Shown here piece after piece: positions 1 through 7,794 of a stretch of 64,000 nt of DNA. Below the pieces are notes generated by a model. That model was not told the DNA's origin and did not search any database. It saw nothing but the letters and a program-made list of their open reading frames with translations. Origin of the DNA: Acidimicrobiales bacterium (GTDB lineage Bacteria; Actinomycetota; Acidimicrobiia; Acidimicrobiales; Aldehydirespiratoraceae); assembly GCA_033344915.1 (NCBI GenBank), contig JAWPML010000001.1:2104369-2168368 (forward strand). Reading direction: 5' to 3'. The number at the start of each line of letters is the position of its first letter. The first letter of the stretch is position 1. The translations under genes and the position numbers were made by a program.

Positions 1-682
1 GCCCGGCGCGCAGCGTGATCGAGGGCAGACCCTCGACGACGAGCCCCGCGAGCACGAGCAGCGCTGCGCCGATCGACATGCTGACGGTGGTCACGATGAT
101 CGGCGAGGTCGACTGGGTGCGGTTGACGGTGCGGCCGAGGAGGGAGCCGCCGACGTTCGCGGCGAGGCCGATGATCGCAGCGGTCAGTCCGATCGCGGTC
201 GCACCGAGGTCACCGGCGAAGTAGACGACCGCGCCGGCGACGATCAGGCCGGAGCCGGCGAACTGTCGGGGGGTCGGGCGTTCCCCGAGCGACCGCGCCC
301 CGGCGATCCCCACGAAGAGCGGGGTCAGCGAGAGCACCAGGCTCGTGGTCGCGGCCGGCTGGCTGTCGATCGCGACGAACTGCGCTCCCTGGGTCAGCGC
401 GTAGAACACGACGCCGAGCACCACGAGTTCGACCCGCGCCCGCCGGTCCAGCCGTCGGATCTCCTGGCGACGACTCCGCTTCGCCGAGACCGCGACGATC
501 AGGGCAATGGCGGCGAGGCCGTAGCGCAGGCCCGCGAAGGTCAGCGGGGCGAGGTCCTCGTCGTCGAGACCCAGCCGGATGAGCACCCACGACGAGCTCC
601 ACAGGATGGTGACCAGAAGCGCCGAGGCGATCGCCAGGAGGTGCGCTCGCCGATCATGCGGTGGAGGGTGGATGCCGGCCAT
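1..682 (-). CDS. DMT-superfamily (EamA) permease, 3' end cut by window edge
   Basis: Inner-membrane drug/metabolite-type exporter of the EamA family. The reading frame opens at an ATG at 682 and stays open to base 1, giving 227 residues with no stop, so the C-terminus lies outside the window. Alternating hydrophobic helices are visible from residue about 13 (LLAIASALLVTILWSSSWVL) onward, with the typical EamA features W-S-S-S-W-V near the first helix and an S-L-V-L-S-L-T-P-L-F segment in the fourth. Substrate cannot be told from sequence. A hairpin terminator of the adjacent pilin gene separates the two genes, so this is probably a separate transcript. An overlapping opposite-strand open frame is a GC artefact. 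Confidence 0.85.
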   Translation of the reverse strand, partial: MAGIHPPPHDRRAHLLAIASALLVTILWSSSWVLIRLGLDDEDLAPLTFAGLRYGLAAIALIVAVSAKRSRRQEIRRLDRRARVELVVLGVVFYALTQGAQFVAIDSQPAATTSLVLSLTPLFVGIAGARSLGERPTPRQFAGSGLIVAGAVVYFAGDLGATAIGLTAAIIGLAANVGGSLLGRTVNRTQSTSPIIVTTVSMSIGAALLVLAGLVVEGLPSITLRAG

Positions 683-740
683 CGATCGGTGTCCGCACCG
701 TACACGAACCGGTCAGGACCGGCGCCAGCCGTAGACGCGA

Positions 741-776
741 CACGGCGGCCCACCCGGTGTCGGGTGGACCGCCGTG
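741..776 (-). terminator. Strong hairpin terminator after the pilin gene
   Basis: Two 15-nt arms (741-755 and 762-776) around a 6-nt loop. On the + strand there is one C/A mismatch, but in the minus-strand transcript the same position is a G-U wobble, so the stem is fully paired only in the direction of the pilin gene. No clear U-tract follows. Placement 17 nt past the pilin stop supports a terminator. Confidence 0.7.
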
Positions 777-792
777 CGCAGGATTCTCGGGA

Positions 793-978
793 TCAGCCGA
801 TGCCGCTCTCGACCTCGGAGAACTTGCCCGAGGCGCTCGAGCCCAACGCGGTCACTGCGGCGATGCAGACGACGGCGATGAGCGCGACGAGGAGCGCGTA
901 CTCCACGAGCGAGGCGCCTCGATCATCATCGATTCGCGAGGTGACCCAGGCTGTGAAGAACTGGTATGCGGTGGTCAT
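793..978 (-). CDS. Flp/Fap-type (type IVb) pilin
   Basis: A 61-residue type IVb prepilin, the major subunit of Tad/Flp adhesive pili. A charged leader ends in a class III cleavage site, R-G followed by A-S-L-V-E-Y, with Glu at position 5 of the mature protein. A single hydrophobic helix (ALLVALIAVVCIAAVTALG) and a short polar tail follow. The ATG at 978 is chosen because it gives the canonical leader length and is preceded by AGGGGAG; a longer frame beginning at 1020 would add 14 unrelated residues. No other tad/flp gene (ATPase, prepilin peptidase) is nearby, so it may be an orphan locus served by machinery elsewhere. Confidence 0.88.
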   Translation of the reverse strand: MTTAYQFFTAWVTSRIDDDRGASLVEYALLVALIAVVCIAAVTALGSSASGKFSEVESGIG

Positions 979-1237
979 GGTGGGTGGACTCCCCTGTTGT
1001 GGGCCGCTGCGAGGGTGCACCGGCCGTAGCTAGAGCCATCGGCAGACTCCGACCACGGCCTTACCGATTGTCAGCAGTGGAGCCGAATGGCCTAGGACGG
1101 CCCCGAGCGGGCGACGAAGACTCGAGGAATGGCACGAACCGGGCGGTTCCGGCTGATAGGGCTATGGCGAGTCGCGCGGCGATCGAGACGCCGTTGCGTG
1201 AGGACCTCGATCCCCGCACGTCCGGGAGGGCAACACG

Positions 1238-2176
1238 ATGAGATGGGTGACCTACCGGGATGGGAATGGCGACGAGCACGTCGGGCTCGTGGTGGGCGGG
1301 TCGATCCACGGTGTGCAGGTGGAGGGTGGCCTGATCTCGCTCCTCGGCGACGACGGCACGGCGATGGCGGAGGCAGAAGCCCGCGCCCGCAACGAGCCCA
1401 CCGAGACGATTCCCTTCGCCGGGGCGGACCTCGCCGCACCGCTGCGGCCGGTCCAGGTGCGGGACTTCCTCACCTTTCTGGACCATCTGCGGAACTCCCT
1501 GAGTGCCGCGGAACTGACCATGGCTCCCGAGTTCGACGAGATCCCCGCCTTCTACTTCTCCAACACCTCGTCGGTCTTGGGCCCCCATGACGAGGTCCTC
1601 ATCTCACCCGGCTGCGAGCAGTTCGACTTCGAGCTCGAGGTGGCGGCGATCATCGGGCGCCCCGGCTCCGACATCGCGCCCGAGGACGCCCATCACCACA
1701 TCGCCGGCTACACGATCTTCTGCGACTGGAGCGCCCGCGACGTCGCGACCAAGGAGTTGCGACTCGGTCTCGGCCCCGCGAAGGGAAAGGACGGCGGGAA
1801 CACCTTCGGCCCGATGCTCGTCACGGCGGACGAGTTGGAACCGTTCCGTTCCGGCAACTCCTTCCACCTCGAGATGCGGGCGTTCGTCAACGGCGAGCTG
1901 ACCGGTTCCGGCTGGATGGATCAGATGGACTGGTCGTGGGCGGACCTCGTGGCGTATGCGTCCCGGGGAACGAATCTTCGGGCCGGCGAGGCACTGGGGT
2001 CCGGCACCGTCCCCACCGGATGTCTGTTCGAGCTGATGGCGACCGGGGGACCCGAATCGTTCCGGGGGTGGCTGCAACCCGGTGATGTCGTCCGCCTGGA
2101 GATCGACCAGCTCGGCGCGATCGAGCAGACCGTCGGCGCGGCTCGACCGTTCCACCCACTCCGCACCGGGTTCTAG
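1238..2176 (+). CDS. Fumarylacetoacetate hydrolase (FAH) family protein
   Basis: A 312-residue FAH-superfamily enzyme. Members hydrolyse or hydrate acylpyruvate and 2-oxo acid intermediates of aromatic or amino-acid catabolism in the cytosol. The metal-binding set is visible: Glu132 and Glu134 in FELEVAAIIG and Asp163 in FCDWSARD, with the FGP motif near residue 190. The ATG follows a GGGAGGG Shine-Dalgarno. It is 17 nt upstream of the MBL hydrolase, so the two genes are probably co-transcribed as a small catabolic unit. The 200 bp upstream holds no gene and presumably the promoter. The exact substrate is not determinable. Confidence 0.87.
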   Translation: MRWVTYRDGNGDEHVGLVVGGSIHGVQVEGGLISLLGDDGTAMAEAEARARNEPTETIPFAGADLAAPLRPVQVRDFLTFLDHLRNSLSAAELTMAPEFDEIPAFYFSNTSSVLGPHDEVLISPGCEQFDFELEVAAIIGRPGSDIAPEDAHHHIAGYTIFCDWSARDVATKELRLGLGPAKGKDGGNTFGPMLVTADELEPFRSGNSFHLEMRAFVNGELTGSGWMDQMDWSWADLVAYASRGTNLRAGEALGSGTVPTGCLFELMATGGPESFRGWLQPGDVVRLEIDQLGAIEQTVGAARPFHPLRTGF

Positions 2177-2193
2177 GCCGAAGGAAGGAAGCC

Positions 2194-3144
2194 ATGGAGA
2201 ACAACTACACGCGGGGCCTCCACGAACTGGGCGACGGTCTGTTCACGTGGCTGCTCCCCAACGGCAGCTGGGGGTGGAGCAATGCGGGCCTGGTCGCCGG
2301 CGACGAGCGCTCACTTCTCGTCGACACGCTGTTCGACCTGAAGCTCACCCAGGAGATGCTCGACGGTTTGAAGGCGGTGACGTCCACGCGGCCGATCTCC
2401 ACCCTCGTCAACACGCATGCCAACGGGGACCACTGCTGGGGCAACGAGCTCGTCACCGGCGCCGAGATCATCGCGACCGATGCCTGCGCCGCGGAGTTCG
2501 ACGAGATGCCGCCGTCGATGACCCAACAGTTGCTGTCCACTGCGTGGGGAGATCCCGTCGTCGAGGAGTACATGGCGGTGTTCGCCGCCTTCCGTTTCGA
2601 CGACATCACGCTGACGCCGCCCAGCCGCACCTTCAGCTCGGAGCTGACGATCACGCTCGACGACCGGCAGATCCACCTCCTCGAGGTCGGTCCGGCGCAC
2701 ACCCAGGGCGACCTCATCGTCCACGTCCCCGATGCGTCGACCGTGTTCACCGGCGACATCGTGTTCGTCAACGGAACGCCGCTGTGGTGGGCGGGCCCGC
2801 TCGACGGCTACATCCGGGCGTGCGACGTGATCCTCGCGCTCGGCGCGGACACCGTCGTGCCGGGCCATGGCCCGGTCACGGACAACGACGGCGTCAGGCG
2901 GGTGAAGGCCTACCTCGAGTTCGTCCGGGCGGAAGGCACCCTGCGCCACGCCGCGGGGATGTCCGCTGTCGACGCCGCCCGCGACATCGACCTGGGCGAG
3001 TTCGGCGAGTGCACCGATGCCGAACGGATCGTCACCAACCTGCATTCGCTCTACGGCGAACTCGACCCGGACTATGTCAGCCCCTCGCTCGAGGACAGCA
3101 TGCGGGAGATGGCCCATCTCGCGAAACACTTCGCATCGGCCTGA
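2194..3144 (+). CDS. MBL-fold metallo-hydrolase
   Basis: A 316-residue metallo-beta-lactamase-fold hydrolase, probably binuclear zinc. Metal ligands are visible in order: H75-A-N-G-D79-H80, H169 in VGPAHTQGD, D188 in VFTGD, and H225 in VVPGHGPV. This resembles the glyoxalase II-like/SoxH-like subgroup rather than beta-lactamases or RNases. A GGAAGGAAG ribosome site precedes the ATG and the gene sits 17 nt after the FAH gene, implying a shared transcript. The natural substrate, perhaps a thioester or lactone from the same pathway, is inferred from context only. Confidence 0.87.
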   Translation: MENNYTRGLHELGDGLFTWLLPNGSWGWSNAGLVAGDERSLLVDTLFDLKLTQEMLDGLKAVTSTRPISTLVNTHANGDHCWGNELVTGAEIIATDACAAEFDEMPPSMTQQLLSTAWGDPVVEEYMAVFAAFRFDDITLTPPSRTFSSELTITLDDRQIHLLEVGPAHTQGDLIVHVPDASTVFTGDIVFVNGTPLWWAGPLDGYIRACDVILALGADTVVPGHGPVTDNDGVRRVKAYLEFVRAEGTLRHAAGMSAVDAARDIDLGEFGECTDAERIVTNLHSLYGELDPDYVSPSLEDSMREMAHLAKHFASA

Positions 3145-3171
3145 CGCTGCTCGAGACGGGAGCCGGCCGGG

Positions 3172-3522
3172 TCAGATCGCCGTGTTGTGTCGGGGTTGAT
3201 AGAGCAGCATCTCGACGCCGCCGGGCAACACCATCGTGACGACGATGCCCCAGCCCTCGTCGACCGGCTCGCCGTTGAACTCCACGCCTTTGGACTCGAG
3301 TTCGGCGATGGTGGCGTCCAGGTCGTCGCACATGAACGAGATCTCGTGCGAGGGCGAGTCGCCGGGGTGGACCCCCAGTTCCGCCGGCGGGAGTTTGAAG
3401 ATCAACCAGCCGGCGTCCTGACCGTCATCGACATGGCCGAGCCCCAACACGTCGACGAGCATCGTGCGCAGCGCTTCGGCTTCGGGCGTGTAGAGCAGCG
3501 TGTGAACTCCGGTGATGCCCAT
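3172..3522 (-). CDS. VOC (glyoxalase/bleomycin-resistance fold) protein
   Basis: A 116-residue single VOC-domain protein. It begins MGITGVHTLLYTPEAEALR and contains the paired beta-alpha-beta-beta-beta modules expected of the fold: HEISFMCDDLDATIAELE in the middle and a final GVEMLLYQP strand. Start chosen at the ATG at 3522, preceded by GAGGAG, rather than the upstream in-frame start at 3573, which adds a non-conserved tail overlapping the parD promoter. It could be an isomerase, lyase or binding protein; the fold does not fix the function. It is convergent with the MBL gene and divergent from parDE. Confidence 0.82.
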   Translation of the reverse strand: MGITGVHTLLYTPEAEALRTMLVDVLGLGHVDDGQDAGWLIFKLPPAELGVHPGDSPSHEISFMCDDLDATIAELESKGVEFNGEPVDEGWGIVVTMVLPGGVEMLLYQPRHNTAI

Positions 3523-3602
3523 CGGTGGTGTGTCTCCTCGTTGGTCGGCGTGCCGCATGCTTAGCATTGACAACAGTTGATAGTCGGCCGCACACTGCCA
3601 GG

Positions 3603-3854
3603 GTGAGCAAGAACACGATGAGCTTCGCCATTCCCGAGCCGATGCGGGCCTACGTGTCCGAGCGGGTGCGGTCCGGTGAGTACGGCAACACCAGCGAGTA
3701 TCTGCGCGACCTCATCCGCAAGGATCAGCAGGAACAGGCGGCCCGGCGCCTCCGTCGACTCATCGCCGACGGGCTCGACTCCGGTGACGCGCGGCCGGTC
3801 ACCGACGCGGTCGTGTCCGAGCTTCGCCGCTCCGCCCTCGGTACCGATCGGTGA
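3603..3854 (+). CDS. parD: ParD-family antitoxin
   Basis: An antitoxin of 83 residues (GTG start) or 78 residues (internal ATG at 3618). The N-terminal ribbon-helix-helix DNA-binding part reads MSFAIPEPMRAYVSERV, followed by SGEYGNTSEYLRDLIRKDQ, the standard ParD signature. The C-terminal half, rich in Arg and Leu, should wrap the toxin. The stop overlaps the GTG of the toxin gene, giving translational coupling. ParD proteins autorepress their own promoter; a CAAC-A-GTTG inverted repeat at 3571-3579, just after a TTGACA at 3567, is a plausible operator but unproven. Confidence 0.88.
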   Translation: MSKNTMSFAIPEPMRAYVSERVRSGEYGNTSEYLRDLIRKDQQEQAARRLRRLIADGLDSGDARPVTDAVVSELRRSALGTDR

Positions 3855-4171
3855 CCCCGGTCCGGCTGCGTCCGCTGGCCGAGACCGACCTGATCGAGAG
3901 AACCCGCTACGACCGATCCGAGGCCGGCGACGACATCGGCGAGCGCTTCTTCGAGAGTGCGGTCGCAACCCTCCAGACCATCTCGGCGATGCCGGGAGCA
4001 GGCTCGCGGCGCCTCGGTGAATGGTCCGACATCCCGGGTCTGCGGTCGTTCCGGATCGAAGGATTCCCCTGTGGGTGGCTCTATCTCGAGCGCGACGACT
4101 ATGTCGACGTCGTCCGCCTGCTCTCCTACGCCCAGGATCTGCCCGCGCACTTCGCCGACGAAGAAGACTGA
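3851..4171 (+). CDS. parE: ParE/RelE-superfamily toxin
   Basis: A 106-residue toxin of a type II toxin-antitoxin pair. It starts with a GTG that overlaps the antitoxin stop by four bases. The fold signature is visible as RLRPLAETDLIERTRYD at the N-terminus, a middle helix ERFFESAVATLQTI, the MPGAGSRRL loop and the C-terminal strands LRSFRIEGFPCGWLYLE and VDVVRLLSYAQDL. ParE members poison DNA gyrase and RelE members cleave mRNA; with a ParD-type partner, ParE is favoured. The C-terminal acidic tail (HFADEED) is slightly longer than usual. Confidence 0.87.
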   Translation: MTPVRLRPLAETDLIERTRYDRSEAGDDIGERFFESAVATLQTISAMPGAGSRRLGEWSDIPGLRSFRIEGFPCGWLYLERDDYVDVVRLLSYAQDLPAHFADEED

Positions 4172-4202
4172 ATCGACTCACTCGACAGCCCATCCGCCCG
4201 GC

Positions 4203-5888
4203 TCAGACGATGCGGCCGGCCCGCAGCGTGATCACCTCGTCGGCGAGATCGAACGCCAATTGGCGGTGCGACACGGCGATGATCGTGCTCTGGGCCCGGG
4301 CTCGCAGACCGGACCAGAGCCGGAGTTCGGTGGCGACGTCGAGCGCGCTCGACACGTCGTCCACCAGCAGCAGTTCGGGCGCGGCGATGAGGCTGCGGGC
4401 GGTCGCGACCCGCTGGGCCTGCCCACCGGAGAGCCGCAGACCCCGCGCCCCGACGCGGGTGGCGACGCCCTCGGGCATCTCGGCCAGGTCGGAGGTGAGC
4501 GTGGTGACGTCGAGGACATCGTCGATCGGCAGGTGATCGCGACCGAGCCGCACGTTGGCCGCGATCGACTCGCTGAACAGCCGTGGGACCTGGGGCAGGT
4601 ACGCGGACTGGGGCGGCACCATCCACGAGGCGACGTCGTCGATCTCCACGCCGTTCCAGGCGATCGATCCGGCATCGGCCCGTTCCAACCCGGCGAGGGT
4701 GCGCAGCAGGGTCGACTTGCCCGCGCCGACTTCGCCGGTGATGACGACGAAGCCGCCCCTCGGCACCGAGAGGTCGATCGAGCGGATGCCGCCACCGGTG
4801 TCGGGATGGACGAAGGTGAGGTCGCGCACATCGAGCCGGCGAAGCGGAACGCGGTCGGGATCGGGGTCGCGGACCCGCATGGTGTCGCGCGGCTCGATCG
4901 TCACCTCGCTGTGCTCGACGAGATCCTCGATCCGGCCGGGCGGCACCATCTCGCCCATGCGTTCGTAGGCGACGATGGCCTGCTCGCGGGCGGTGATGAG
5001 CCGGGCCGCGAAGCGCGGGACCCGGCCGAGCTGCACCGAGTAGGCGACGAACAGCGCCAGGTCACCCACGCTGAGGCTGCCGTCGCGCATCGAGGGGACG
5101 AGCACGAGCAGGGTGAGCCCGATGCTGACGTCGGAGGTGGACGACGACATGCCGTCGATGGCCTGTTGCAGGACGGTGTCGCGCACCGCGGTGCGGCGGC
5201 GATGCGACGTGTGTTGTTCGAGCCGGGCAACCGCCGCGCCCTCCCGCCCCGCGAGGCGGAACGCGAGCATGCCCGCGAACATCTCGCCGAGATACGAGTT
5301 GACGGTCGCCGCGGCGCGACGATCGGCGTCTCGGGCCGCGTAGAGCCTCGGCGTGAGCTTGCGGGTGATGACGGTGACGACCACGAGCGGAACCAGCGCC
5401 ACCAGCGCGGCGCCGACGTCGATCGTGGCCATGATGATGAGCGCCCCGATGCCGTAGACCAGCGTGCCCGAGCCGTCGAGCCAGGAGTCGGCCCAGATGA
5501 CGGTGTCTCGCGTGTCGTCGTGGAAGCGGGTGATCGCCTCCGACGGGCTCATCGGCAGACGAGCCGCCTTCGGACCACCGCTCACGGTCTGGGCGTGGAG
5601 CATGTTGGTGCGGACCATCGTGCTCACCGCCACCCACCAGCGGATCACCAGCCAGATCGCGAGCGCGAAGACGATCCACGACGCCGCCTCGGCGATGCCG
5701 AGGCCGACGAGGAGACCGTTGATGGACCCGGACTGCTCGAGCTCGTCGAACACGAGCTTGAGCAGCCAGCCGGTGACCAGCGGGCTGAGGAAGAACGCGG
5801 CCCAGGTGACCCAGGTGAACGCCCAGAGGCGGGGTCGGAACACGCCGGTGCGCCAGGCGAACACGTCGGGGCGGACTCGATCGCTCAT
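4203..5888 (-). CDS. ABC exporter half-transporter (second gene of pair)
   Basis: A 561-residue type IV ABC half-transporter: six membrane helices in about residues 1-310, then a nucleotide-binding domain. The ATPase motifs are intact: Walker A GEVGAGKST, signature LSGGQAQR, Walker B LLLVDDVSSALD and the switch His in AVSHRQ. Walker B ends in Asp-Asp where the catalytic Glu is normally found, a feature of the degenerate site of heterodimeric exporters, so this is probably the degenerate-site partner. Its start overlaps the stop of the upstream ABC gene by four bases (ATGA), implying one heterodimer. The exported substrate is unknown (drug, lipid or peptide). Confidence 0.87.
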   Translation of the reverse strand: MSDRVRPDVFAWRTGVFRPRLWAFTWVTWAAFFLSPLVTGWLLKLVFDELEQSGSINGLLVGLGIAEAASWIVFALAIWLVIRWWVAVSTMVRTNMLHAQTVSGGPKAARLPMSPSEAITRFHDDTRDTVIWADSWLDGSGTLVYGIGALIIMATIDVGAALVALVPLVVVTVITRKLTPRLYAARDADRRAAATVNSYLGEMFAGMLAFRLAGREGAAVARLEQHTSHRRRTAVRDTVLQQAIDGMSSSTSDVSIGLTLLVLVPSMRDGSLSVGDLALFVAYSVQLGRVPRFAARLITAREQAIVAYERMGEMVPPGRIEDLVEHSEVTIEPRDTMRVRDPDPDRVPLRRLDVRDLTFVHPDTGGGIRSIDLSVPRGGFVVITGEVGAGKSTLLRTLAGLERADAGSIAWNGVEIDDVASWMVPPQSAYLPQVPRLFSESIAANVRLGRDHLPIDDVLDVTTLTSDLAEMPEGVATRVGARGLRLSGGQAQRVATARSLIAAPELLLVDDVSSALDVATELRLWSGLRARAQSTIIAVSHRQLAFDLADEVITLRAGRIV

Positions 5889-7663
5889 GACGCCCCCGGT
5901 TCGAGCAGCGCGGCGTCGACCTCGACCCCCACACCCACGTCGAGCAACGCGGAATAGCGGGAGTCGGGATCGGCGCGGAGGTCCTGCCGACTGCCGTGCT
6001 CCACCACTCGCCCGGCGTCGAGGATGACGATCTCGTCGAGCCGCTCGACCGTGGACAACCGATGGGCGATCACGACGGCCGTCCGACCCTGGATCAGGCG
6101 ATCGATTGCCCGGGTCACCCGTTCCTCGGTTGCCGGGTCGACGCGAGACGACGCCTCGTCGAGCAGCACCAGGTCCGGCTCGCGCAGGAAGAGACGCGTG
6201 AGCGCGATCAGCTGGCCCTCCCCCGCGGACAGGCCGGCGCCGGCCGGACCGAGCACGGTGTCGAGTCCGTCGGGCATCGCCTCGACCCAGTCGAGCAGGC
6301 CGAGCTCGCGCAGCGCCGCACGAACCTGATCGTCGGACACGGTGTCGTCGAAGAGCACGAGGTTGTCGCGGATCGAGGCAGCGAACAGATGCACGTCCTG
6401 GCTCACCACGCCGGTGCGGGCGCGCAGGTCGGCGAGCGGCACGGTCGAGATGTCGACGCCACCCATGCGGACCACGCCCGCGGTGGGTTCGACGAGGCGA
6501 AGCAGGCTCCGGGCCAGCGTGGTCTTGCCGCTGCCGGTGCGGCCCAGCACGCCGAGCGTCGAGCCGGCCGCGAGGTCGATCGCGACGTCCTGCAGCACCG
6601 GGGTGGCATCGTCCTCGTCGGCGTAAGTGAACGACACGTCGTCGAACGTGAGCGAGAGCGGACCCGCGGGGAGTCGGTCCTCGCCCTGGTCGGCGATCGC
6701 CGAGCGCTCGGCCATGAGGTCGAGGGTGCGGACCATGCCGCCGGCGGCCCGCTGCACCCGTTCGGTCTCGTCGGCCAACTGCCCCAGCGGTTCGCGCAGG
6801 ATCTGCGTGAACTGGAAGACGACATAGGCGGTGCCGATCGTGATCGATCCGTTGCGCAACAGCGCGGCGTCGATCGCCAGGATCGCGATGCCGCCGAGGA
6901 CGAACGCCGCGTTGGACGCCACCCAGAAGATCACGCCCTGCTTCTCGCGCTGGAGCATCGCCCGCAGCAGACGGGCGCTGGCGACCTGGAAGGTGGCGAC
7001 GGCGTGGCTCCCTCCTCCGTTGCCCCGCAGGTCGTCGGCGCCGGTCAGCCGCTCCTCGACCTCACCGAGCAGCCGCCCCATCGCCGCCTGCTCGCTGGCG
7101 GCCTCGTCGACCGACTGATTCCGCAGTGCGAACATCGTGCCGACGGCGATGGCGAGGTACACGGCGAAGCCGAGGCCGATACGCCAGTCCTGCGCGGTGA
7201 CGATCACCACGATGCCGACCAGCGTGACGCCGGCCGCGACCGCCTTCACCGCGAACTGGGCGATGAACTCGCTGAGCGCCGTCACGTCGCCGTCGACCCG
7301 GCTCACCAACTCGCCGGGACTGGTGCGACGGTGGAATCCGAGATCGAGTGACAGCACGTGTCTCGCCAGATCGGATCGCAGCTCGTTGGTGACCAGCCAT
7401 GCCAGGTCGGCCGCCGTCCACGCCATGGCCACGGCAACGACCTGGCGCCCGACACCGATGCCGACATAGATCGCGGCGATCACCAGCAACGCCGACGCCG
7501 CCGCCCCGTCGGCCGCGTCGTCGATGAAGCGTCCGATCAGGATCGGCCCGGCCAGCGGAAGCGCGCCGGCGACAGCCAACACCGCAGCCATGGCCGCCAC
7601 CCGCGCCCGATGCGGGGCGAGCAGCGCCCCGAACGCGCGCCAAGGCGACATCGACAACCCCAC
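5885..7663 (-). CDS. ABC exporter half-transporter (first gene of pair)
   Basis: A 592-residue half-transporter with an N-terminal six-helix membrane domain and a C-terminal ATPase. The ATPase has Walker A GRTGSGKTT, signature LSAGEGQ, Walker B LVLLDEASSRVD with the catalytic Glu, and switch His in IAHRLST. The complete site fits the canonical partner of a heterodimeric exporter with the following gene, to which it is translationally coupled. The LSAGE signature in place of LSGGQ is common in actinobacterial exporters. Start is the ATG at 7663; an in-frame ATG at 7651 is an equally possible alternative. Confidence 0.87.
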   Translation of the reverse strand: MGLSMSPWRAFGALLAPHRARVAAMAAVLAVAGALPLAGPILIGRFIDDAADGAAASALLVIAAIYVGIGVGRQVVAVAMAWTAADLAWLVTNELRSDLARHVLSLDLGFHRRTSPGELVSRVDGDVTALSEFIAQFAVKAVAAGVTLVGIVVIVTAQDWRIGLGFAVYLAIAVGTMFALRNQSVDEAASEQAAMGRLLGEVEERLTGADDLRGNGGGSHAVATFQVASARLLRAMLQREKQGVIFWVASNAAFVLGGIAILAIDAALLRNGSITIGTAYVVFQFTQILREPLGQLADETERVQRAAGGMVRTLDLMAERSAIADQGEDRLPAGPLSLTFDDVSFTYADEDDATPVLQDVAIDLAAGSTLGVLGRTGSGKTTLARSLLRLVEPTAGVVRMGGVDISTVPLADLRARTGVVSQDVHLFAASIRDNLVLFDDTVSDDQVRAALRELGLLDWVEAMPDGLDTVLGPAGAGLSAGEGQLIALTRLFLREPDLVLLDEASSRVDPATEERVTRAIDRLIQGRTAVVIAHRLSTVERLDEIVILDAGRVVEHGSRQDLRADPDSRYSALLDVGVGVEVDAALLEPGAS

Positions 7664-7794
7664 GCCGAAACCGTACCGGCGCCCACCGACGGGCTCGGGT
7701 GATTATCCGCCGACGAGGGTCGAGCCCGGGGCTCCGGCCCCGATCCGTACGACAGCTGAGCCGACCGAAGGCGACGTCGACGTCGCTCGCGAGG

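Noticed and set aside
3957-5957. A 666-residue open frame antisense to the second ABC transporter gene
   Set aside because: Composition is Arg/Asp/Gly/His-rich with no motif; it mirrors the GC-rich codon bias of the real minus-strand gene, which has all ABC signatures.
5996-7351. 451-residue open frame antisense to the first ABC gene
   Set aside because: Same reason: a shadow frame from high GC at third codon positions, with no start signal and no family features.
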